DNA of 64,000 nt from Burkholderiales bacterium 70-64. Lineage in GTDB: Bacteria; Pseudomonadota; Gammaproteobacteria; Burkholderiales; Burkholderiaceae_E. Position numbers and translations under genes: made by a program. Under the pieces are notes generated by a model. That model saw nothing but the letters and a program-made list of their open reading frames with translations. It searched no databases and was not told the origin of the DNA. Where the stretch lies: the NCBI GenBank assembly GCA_001898645.1, contig MKUQ01000026.1, forward strand, positions 30,493 through 94,492. Direction: 5' to 3'. Of this stretch, positions 53,938-64,000 are shown one piece after another; the stretch's first letter is position 1, and the number at the start of each line of letters is the position of its first letter.

Positions 53938-54360
53938 TCATCGTGCAGACAGCGGGTTCAGGACTCGTAGGTCGTCGTAACCCCGCCCGTCGGCCAGATC
54001 TTCGGACCACAGCACGGGGGCGCCCGAGCGCTGAGCGGCGGCAACGATCAGGCTATCCCAGTAGCTCAGCTTCCAGCGCGTCTGCACGTCGAAAGCCGAA
54101 GCGAGCAGGGAGCGGTCGTTGTCGATCACCTTCCAGGCCAGGTAGTCGCTCACCCGCCGCCACGAGGCGGAAGGATCGAGCCCTCCCTTTCGAACCAGAT
54201 TGACGTGCAGTTCCTGCAGCGCCTGCACGCTGATCGCGGCCTTCCCCGGTTCGCCCCACAGGGATTCGACAAGCTCGCGTGCGCGAGCATGGCGCGGATC
54301 CGGTGAATCCGTGTTCGCGTAGTACAGCAGGTGGGTATCGACGAATACCTCAACGTTCAT
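53938..54360 (-). CDS. PIN-domain toxin
   Basis: A 140-residue PIN ribonuclease. Acidic residues D8 (VEVFVDTHLLYYAN), E50 (QALQELHVN), D102 (LSYWDSLIVAAA) and E120/D121 (LWSEDLADG) form the metal site. The ATG overlaps the upstream antitoxin stop by 11 bases. The protein appears complete even though its antitoxin has a start-codon problem. Confidence 0.88.
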   Translation of the reverse strand: MNVEVFVDTHLLYYANTDSPDPRHARARELVESLWGEPGKAAISVQALQELHVNLVRKGGLDPSASWRRVSDYLAWKVIDNDRSLLASAFDVQTRWKLSYWDSLIVAAAQRSGAPVLWSEDLADGRGYDDLRVLNPLSAR

Positions 54361-54562
54361 GGGCCTGCTCGCGGCTCAGCGGCCCCTCTCGAACCGGCAG
54401 CGGCTGCTTCATGGCCTGAAGCGCGCGCCGCCGAGCCGGCTCGAAACTGTCCAACTCGGCCACGGCTCGGGTCACCAGATTCCCGACCCATGCCGAAACG
54501 GAGGTCTGCTGATCGACAGCGATATGTCTGAGCCGGCGTAGCGTCTTTTCATCCAGGCGCAG
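54350..54562 (-). CDS. Ribbon-helix-helix antitoxin, start codon unclear
   Basis: The frame encodes TLRLDEKTLRRLRHIAVDQQ and then TSVSAWVGNLVTRAV, a ribbon-helix-helix DNA-binding domain, and a ~30-residue tail (REGPLSREQAHER) fit for toxin binding. Scanning 54540-54690 codon by codon in this frame shows no ATG, GTG or TTG before the domain. The given start is a CTG with GGAAG eight bases upstream; that is the best candidate, but loss of the start codon is equally possible. It overlaps the toxin gene by 11 bases. Confidence 0.5.
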   Translation of the reverse strand: MRLDEKTLRRLRHIAVDQQTSVSAWVGNLVTRAVAELDSFEPARRRALQAMKQPLPVREGPLSREQAHER

Positions 54563-54688
54563 GGTCTGCCACTTCCGAAGATCGGCGACAACCCGGCTCG
54601 TAAGCGGGTACCCTGTTGACTCGCAAGCCCGTGGCGTGGGGCCGCGGGAGGCGCTTGCCTTCGTGGATCCTGCCGCAGACGCAACGCC

Positions 54689-59914
<5,226 letters not shown>

Positions 59915-60359
59915 ATCGTCTGCGCGAGCCACGGCCTCACGAAGGTGAGCAGGATCGCAGTCAGGTACAGAAGCGGCGAAAGCTTGCCCTTCCAATCCCT
60001 TCCGATCGCACGGCGCAGCCTGGATCCTTCGCCCTCGGCCGAAATGATGCACTGCTGGAGCATCCAGTAGGCGATCGCCGCAGCGAGAAGGACGACTCCA
60101 TAGACGATGGACGGTAGCGGGGCGAAGTGATTTTCGCCCATCCATCCGGTTGCGAAAGGGAACAACGACAGCCAGAACAGGAGATGCAGGTTGGCCCAGA
60201 GGACCGAGCCATTCACCCTGGTGCTGGCCTGAAGCATGTGGTGGTGATTGTTCCAGTAGATGCCGACGTAGATGAAACTCAGCACGTAGCTCAGGAACAC
60301 CGGCAGAAGCCCGACGAGACCCTGGAACGAAGCGTCGTGCGGAACCTTCATCTCCAGGA

Positions 60360-60476
60360 CCATGATGGTGATGATGATGGCAATGACGCCATCGCTGAAC
60401 GCTTCGAGCCTTCCCTTATTCAACGATGGGCTCCTGAGGTTGCCAGGTGCGAGGGCGGCGCGAAGCCGCCTTGCCG
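60360..60476. repeat. Duplicated segment A, copy 1 (5' end of TMEM175 gene and upstream)
   Basis: 117 bases match 61605-61721 with only four differences and no gaps. It includes the start of the TMEM175 gene and a GGCGGC/GCCGCC hairpin (60454-60470). Confidence 0.9.
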
Positions 60477-60530
60477 ATGAGGCGTTTTTCTGGAGAAATC
60501 AGGCGCTACTTACGTTGACACACATGACTT

Positions 60531-60950
60531 TGTCCGGTTGACCGACAGGTCGGACAACTACAGCCTGGCCTCTTTCTTCAGCCCCATGATGGCGACGCCA
60601 ACTGAATTGGATGCGGCATTGTAGGGAGTGCCTGATCCAAGCATGGCCTCAGCATCGGGAAATCTCCCGTCATTGATGGCTGCAGCAACTTTTCCAGCTT
60701 CTACGTGGAACGCCGCGTGCTTGGAAACACATGCCCCATAGCTGGACAAGTTTCCAAACTTCGCCTTGGCCTCGCCATGCAGCCACTTCCCCAGCTCACA
60801 GCAATTATCTTTCGAGATAGTCGCCGCATCCAATTTCCCTTTATTGGAAATTGCCCCGCGAAGCTTCACTTTCCATTCGGCATGTTTTCCGATTGCGCTT
60901 TCCAAATCCATCAAGATCTCCTTTGGGTGGTGGTACGGCAAGAATAACCT
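60531..60950. repeat. Duplicated segment B, copy 1 (CZB gene plus flanks)
   Basis: 420 bases correspond without net gap to 62157-62576 and include the whole CZB gene, its ribosome-binding site and about 25 bases beyond its stop. Confidence 0.85.
60558..60911 (-). CDS. Free-standing CZB (chemoreceptor zinc-binding) domain protein
   Basis: A 117-residue protein consisting only of a CZB domain. The zinc ligands are H10 (GKHAEWKVKL), C38 (DNCCELGKWLHG), H65 and H69 (KHAAFHVEA). CZB domains are normally part of chemoreceptors or diguanylate cyclases such as DgcZ and sense zinc or oxidants; here no other domain is attached. AAAGGAGATCTTG precedes the ATG. No signal peptide. It is 110/117 identical to the copy at 62184-62537. 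Confidence 0.9.
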   Translation of the reverse strand: MDLESAIGKHAEWKVKLRGAISNKGKLDAATISKDNCCELGKWLHGEAKAKFGNLSSYGACVSKHAAFHVEAGKVAAAINDGRFPDAEAMLGSGTPYNAASNSVGVAIMGLKKEARL

Positions 60951-61006
60951 GGAGTCGGCGCCAAGCGGCGGCGCGCCGTAGGCGCGCTGTCCGCTTGAGC
61001 AACCTG

Positions 61007-61261
61007 TCATGCAGATGCGTCGCGGAATGCTCTCAGCACAGCATTGATCCGCGTCTGGTACCCAGGGCCTTGCGCCTTGAACCACTCGATCACGTCCTCG
61101 TCCAATCGGAGCGAGATCAAAGTCTTCGGGGGAGCAGGCTTCAATCCGCGACGAACGATGCCGCGCACCACCTTTCCAAGGTCTGCCTCGGGATGCTCCG
61201 CCGTCGGCTTCGCCTTGTCCGAAGGATCAAACAGGCGCGACCAATCAGTCTGTGACTTCAT
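61007..61261 (-). CDS. brnA: BrnA antitoxin
   Basis: An 84-residue BrnA-type antitoxin. The C-terminal ribbon-helix-helix is seen in ISLRLDEDVIEWFKAQGPGY and RINAVLRAFRDAS. The N-terminus (MKSQTDWSRLFDPSDKAKP) is charged and disordered. The start overlaps the toxin stop by 17 bases, giving the standard brnT-brnA order. It should repress the operon together with BrnT. Confidence 0.9.
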   Translation of the reverse strand: MKSQTDWSRLFDPSDKAKPTAEHPEADLGKVVRGIVRRGLKPAPPKTLISLRLDEDVIEWFKAQGPGYQTRINAVLRAFRDASA

Positions 61262-61526
61262 GGAAGTAGCGCTGCGCTTCACGCCTTGTCGCTTTACGGA
61301 AGGAGATGATGTGGATTTCATGCTCGGTCTCGGTGTGGGCAATCGACACCGGCACTCCTGCCAGGAGTCCCAGCGTGACGAAACGACGTTCACCGTACTC
61401 GAACCGATCGTCTTCGAACGTGAAGGTCAGTCCCTCGAAGACGCTCTCGGCATCGACGAAGTCCAGACCATGCTCGCGCATGGTTGCTCGCACGCTTTGG
61501 TTCGTGCCAAGTGAACTCCATGTCAC
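61245..61526 (-). CDS. brnT: BrnT ribonuclease toxin (start uncertain)
   Basis: A BrnT-family toxin of 93 residues from a GTG at 61526, or 78 residues from ATG 61481. REHGLDFVDAESVFEGLTF, FEYGERRFVTLGLLAGVPV and HIISFRKATRREAQRYF are the family blocks. The usual N-terminal W-D-x-x-K segment is altered here (TWSSLGTNQSVRATMREHG). A predicted promoter places the transcript start near or after 61526, favouring the shorter form or a different promoter. It inhibits translation by RNA cleavage. Confidence 0.85.
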   Translation of the reverse strand: MTWSSLGTNQSVRATMREHGLDFVDAESVFEGLTFTFEDDRFEYGERRFVTLGLLAGVPVSIAHTETEHEIHIISFRKATRREAQRYFHEVTD

Positions 61527-61555
61527 ATTGTAGCTACATTGCGTAGTTCGCGCAA
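61527..61555 (-). promoter_or_regulatory. Promoter and palindrome of brnTA
   Basis: On the minus strand TACAAT (61527-61532) follows TTGCGC (61550-61555) by 17 bases. TGTAGCTACA (61529-61538) is a perfect palindrome over the -10, a likely autorepression site for BrnA. Confidence 0.42.
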
Positions 61556-61604
61556 GAAGCTATCGCCTTCAACAACATAACGTTTAACGTGAGGGCAACC
61601 GGGG

Positions 61605-61721
61605 CCATGATGGTGATGATGATGGCAATGACGCCATCGCTGAACGCTTCGAGCCTTCCCTTATTCAACGATGGGCTCCTCGGGTTGCGAGATGCGAGGG
61701 CGGCGCGAAGCCGCCTTGCCG
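61605..61721 (-). pseudogene. Fragment of TMEM175 gene (duplicated segment A, copy 2)
   Basis: Bases 61605-61668 encode the first 21 residues of the TMEM175 protein (MNKGRLEAFSDGVIAIIITI...), then the frame diverges and ends at a TAG about 23 codons later. The segment is a 113/117 match to 60360-60476. It fills most of the 329-base spacer between brnT and the Excalibur gene, where I see no intact gene. Confidence 0.8.
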
Positions 61722-61855
61722 GAAGACATCCGCTCGATGGGAAGGTCTGGCTTCACCCGTCGCAAGCGTATGTCGCTGCAACCCGAAAATGAAACAAAGT
61801 AGATGAGTTGCTACCCGCGACGCCGACGTCCATGACGGCTTGCCTCTTCGTCACC

Positions 61856-62146
61856 CTAAGAAGAACTGCACCATTGACGCTCACAGGGCACTCCATCTCC
61901 GTCACCGTCCATTTTTACATTTGGGCAGTTCTGAAGGAAGAATGTAGCCTCTGCGCATGAGGTCATTTGCGAGCAATACGTTCTGCCGTCGCAGCGGTAG
62001 GCACTTTGCGATGCATCTGGCCGGGTGTTGACAGATGCCGGCTGTCTCTCGAGTGTACCCATGCGAGCGTAACTATATTGCTTGTACAAGTTGTTGCCGT
62101 ACCATCCGACGACCACGATTGCGACGATAATGAGCAGCGTCCTCAC
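61856..62146 (-). CDS. Membrane-anchored Excalibur calcium-binding domain protein
   Basis: A 96-residue protein. Residues 3-20 form a membrane helix or uncleaved signal (LLIIVAIVVVGWYGNNLY). The C-terminal part YRCDGRTYCSQMTSCAEATF and DGDGDGVPCERQWC is an Excalibur domain, with the D-x-D-x-D-G calcium loop and conserved cysteines. Function is unknown; the domain is usually extracytoplasmic. It sits inside the duplicated region but has no second copy in the window. Confidence 0.88.
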   Translation of the reverse strand: MRTLLIIVAIVVVGWYGNNLYKQYSYARMGTLERQPASVNTRPDASQSAYRCDGRTYCSQMTSCAEATFFLQNCPNVKMDGDGDGVPCERQWCSSS

Positions 62147-62156
62147 TTCCGTGCCC

Positions 62157-62576
62157 TGTCCGGTTGACCGACACGCCAGGCAATCACAGTCTGGCCTCTT
62201 TCTTCAACCCCATGATGGCGACGCCAACCGCATTGGATGCAGCGTTGTAGGGAGTGCTTGGCCCAAGCATGGCTTCAGCCTCTGGAAATCTCCCGGCATT
62301 GATGGTTGCAGCAACTTTTCCAGCTTCTACGTGAAATGCCGCGTGTTTGGAAACACATGCCCCATAGCTGGACAAACTTCCAAACTTTGCTTTGGCCTCG
62401 CCATGCAGCCACTTCCCAAGCTCGCAGCAATTGTCTTTTGAAATAGTCGCCGCATCCAATTTTCCTTTATTGGAAATTGCCCCGCGAAGTTTCACTTTCC
62501 ATTCAGCATGTTTTCCGATTGCGCTTTCCAAGTCCATCCAAATCTCCTTTAGGTGGTGGTACGACAATAATATCCT
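62157..62576. repeat. Duplicated segment B, copy 2 (CZB gene plus flanks)
   Basis: Counterpart of 60531-60950 at a constant offset of 1626 bases; whereas segment A has an offset of 1245, so about 380 bases including the Excalibur gene are extra between A and B in this copy. Confidence 0.85.
62184..62537 (-). CDS. Free-standing CZB domain protein, second copy
   Basis: A 117-residue paralogue of the 60558-60911 product with seven substitutions, all outside the zinc ligands H10, C38, H65 and H69. AAAGGAGATTTGG precedes the ATG. Retention of both reading frames with mostly conservative changes suggests both are functional. Confidence 0.9.
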   Translation of the reverse strand: MDLESAIGKHAEWKVKLRGAISNKGKLDAATISKDNCCELGKWLHGEAKAKFGSLSSYGACVSKHAAFHVEAGKVAATINAGRFPEAEAMLGPSTPYNAASNAVGVAIMGLKKEARL

Positions 62577-62647
62577 AGCATTTGAAGTAACCGGACCTTG
62601 CATGTAACGTAAAGCGACGCTTGCAACGGTCCGTGTTGAATTAGGTA

Positions 62648-62869
62648 TTAGGGCGCAGTGGATTCGATCTCATTCCGTTTAAGCATCGAAGACATTATCC
62701 CCAGAGGAATCATTCCAGCGAAGCCGAGCGGGAAAAATGCAAGCATCAACCATGACGACCCACCAAAAAATAATACGTAAACAGGGAGGCCAATTACTGC
62801 GCCTCCTTGAAGTAGGAACCCAAGGAAGCCAAAGCAATACGCAATGAAAGTTCTCATGGTTTTTCTCAC
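62648..62869 (-). CDS. Small membrane protein, two helices
   Basis: A 73-residue protein with two hydrophobic segments (FGFLGFLLQGGAVIGLPVYV and MLAFFPLGFAGMIPLGIM). The start is GTG at 62869 or ATG at 62857; neither has a clear ribosome-binding site. I do not recognise the family. The bases 62538-62647 between it and the CZB gene show nothing else. Confidence 0.55.
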   Translation of the reverse strand: MRKTMRTFIAYCFGFLGFLLQGGAVIGLPVYVLFFGGSSWLMLAFFPLGFAGMIPLGIMSSMLKRNEIESTAP

Positions 62870-63054
62870 GAGGGACGCCGTAGCTGCAGCCTAAGGAAAC
62901 GCTGACTTATTCGCTGCCGCGTCATCGCAGCGATAGCGCGATGCGTTGATGACAGAACGCCAGATCAGGCCAACACGACGGTGGCTCATAGATCGGTGTT
63001 TCTCTTGCGTTCGACGCGCGAGGCGACGAGTGCGACGTCGACTGGAACGAGTTG
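62870..63054. other. Gene-free stretch with possible insertion-sequence end
   Basis: No supported gene. The minus strand has a short frame ending at 62891 that lacks coding character. Bases 62893-62911 (aaggaaacgctgacttatt) resemble the kind of terminal sequence found at ends of insertion sequences, but no partner or transposase is seen. Confidence 0.25.
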
Positions 63055-63648
63055 TCAGGCGTCGCGCAGCTTTTTTGCACGACGATAGAGACCGCGAACT
63101 GATTTTGCACACTTGCTCCAATCATTCAGTGCCTGATCCGCCGAACGCCCTCCCACACGGAGGTACAGGCGCCCTCCCGGTCTTCCCCCATATCCACCCC
63201 ACCTGTTGCGGGCAAGTGGGTCATCGTTGTATGGCTGGCGATAGATTTCGAACAGTGTTCTGTCCCATTGCCGGGTCCACGGTTCGGTGCCTTGAACCTT
63301 GACTCTTGGCGTGAGATTCCGTGCCGCCTTTGAGCGTCGGAAAAGGGGCCAGTCAGCGTCGAAGGCGCAAAGAGGCAGAACGCTTTCTGCGGTAAAGGTG
63401 TACTGGAGATTCAAGTCCTCGTTCGCGATGAGCCTGTCGATGGCTTCGTCGACGGAGGTCACTGCAAACGATTCAAAGAATTCTCCGGAGACGCAGTTGT
63501 TTCCCGTAAAGATGAGTCCGACACTTACCCGAACCGAGTGGCGCAACCAATGCCGCGGCATTCCGGTCGAAAGCGGGGCGCAGTCTCTGATACCGAGTTG
63601 TTCGAATTCGGTATCGTTGTAGGCATCATCTGGCTGACGAGGACACAT
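63055..63648 (-). CDS. Hypothetical protein
   Basis: A 197-residue protein starting ATG 63648. It contains SVGLIFTGNNCVSGEFFESF, FDADWPLFRRSKAARN and a basic C-terminus with GGYGGRPGGRLYLRVGGRSA. No signal peptide or membrane segment. I recognise no family. Its composition is less GC-rich than the main chromosome-like part of the window, like its neighbours. Confidence 0.55.
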   Translation of the reverse strand: MCPRQPDDAYNDTEFEQLGIRDCAPLSTGMPRHWLRHSVRVSVGLIFTGNNCVSGEFFESFAVTSVDEAIDRLIANEDLNLQYTFTAESVLPLCAFDADWPLFRRSKAARNLTPRVKVQGTEPWTRQWDRTLFEIYRQPYNDDPLARNRWGGYGGRPGGRLYLRVGGRSADQALNDWSKCAKSVRGLYRRAKKLRDA

Positions 63649-64000
63649 GGATCTCTGACGTCTAACGTGTTTTGGTTCGGATCGTATTCACGGATAAAAC
63701 CCGTTCCGTCGACATAGCCTGTCGACACCCATACCGGCAAGCGACTGTCATCACTCGACTTTCTATCACGTCTTCCATTCCAGACCGGACGTAATCCGGG
63801 ATTGAACTCGGCCCCACGTGCCACCGGTAGTCCGGAGCTGTTGACGCTGCTCCGCAAAGCAGTTTCGAGCAGCCGGCGCCAGATCGGCTACCTCTGGATA
63901 CAGCGCCGATATCCCGTCATGTCGTTTAATTAGTCGGCCCTGAACAACTCAATTCGTGACGATGGCGAGCCGCAGTGCGTTCGGCGAGTTGCCGATGTCA
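63649..64000. other. 352 bases without a confident gene
   Basis: A minus-strand frame from a TTG at 63857 (PVWVSTGYVDGTGFIREYD is its most protein-like stretch) overlaps the hypothetical gene and is unsupported. At the very end a minus-strand frame enters from beyond 64000 and stops at 63949-63951, reading DIGNSPNALRLAIVTN; it may be the 3' end of a gene outside the window. Confidence 0.3.

Noticed and set aside
60515..60543. TTGACA as a plus-strand promoter downstream of the CZB gene
   Set aside because: No suitable -10 follows and no plus-strand gene lies downstream.
61560..61605. Sequences resembling integron attC core sites (ataacgtttaacgtg)
   Set aside because: No matching pair of RYYYAAC and GTTRRRY cores at attC spacing was found around the small genes, and no integrase is visible.

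Overview
The window is GC-rich chromosomal DNA from a betaproteobacterium, most likely of the order Burkholderiales. The grounds are the gene orders dacA-dat-ybeD-lipB-lipA and lpoA-yraN-diaA-dolP divergent from rsmI, a Bug-type (tripartite tricarboxylate) binding protein, a Porin_4-type porin and several branched-chain-amino-acid-type ABC transporters. I saw no rRNA, tRNA or CRISPR array.

Layout. 1-5034 (+): cell-wall carboxypeptidase, D-amino-acid aminotransferase and lipoate synthesis. 5043-12299: a Liv-type ABC transporter joined in frame to an aldehyde dehydrogenase, with a divergent AraC regulator. 12370-31209: mostly minus-strand housekeeping genes (M48 protease/LemA, dolP, diaA, yraN, lpoA, rsmI on +, rlpA, dsbA, an FtsN-like SPOR protein, argS, an acyl-CoA ligase, metC, an orphan TAXI receptor, an AEC permease). 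31411-32170: a Phd/VapC toxin-antitoxin pair. 33024-35304: LysR regulator and porin.

35431-53931 is a catabolic region. One operon (35492-41519) encodes a FadB/FadJ-like multifunctional enzyme, thiolase, acyl-CoA ligase and acyl-CoA dehydrogenase. A second (47255-53866) encodes LivHMGF, a long-chain-type acyl-CoA synthetase and a binding protein. Their promoters share a 40-bp sequence (32/40 identical) in which CCGATCGG half-sites are spaced exactly 20 bp apart. A TetR gene just before the second operon is the obvious candidate regulator, suggesting one uptake plus CoA-dependent degradation regulon. Between them lies a sulfatase/MarR/Bug-receptor operon, divergent from a sulfatase-maturating radical SAM enzyme that carries a SEC-C tail, with a 24-bp dyad in the shared promoter.

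53938-64000 looks accessory. It has a PIN toxin whose antitoxin lacks a normal start codon, a 1741-residue protein joining a DEDD exonuclease-like domain, a RecQ helicase and a UvrD-type helicase, and a TMEM175-like channel gene overlapping the helicase tail. Then comes a visibly less GC-rich segment with two near-identical free-standing CZB (zinc-binding) proteins in a partial tandem duplication, a BrnT/BrnA pair, an Excalibur protein and unknown genes. The three-domain helicase and the shared-operator regulon are the most interesting items.
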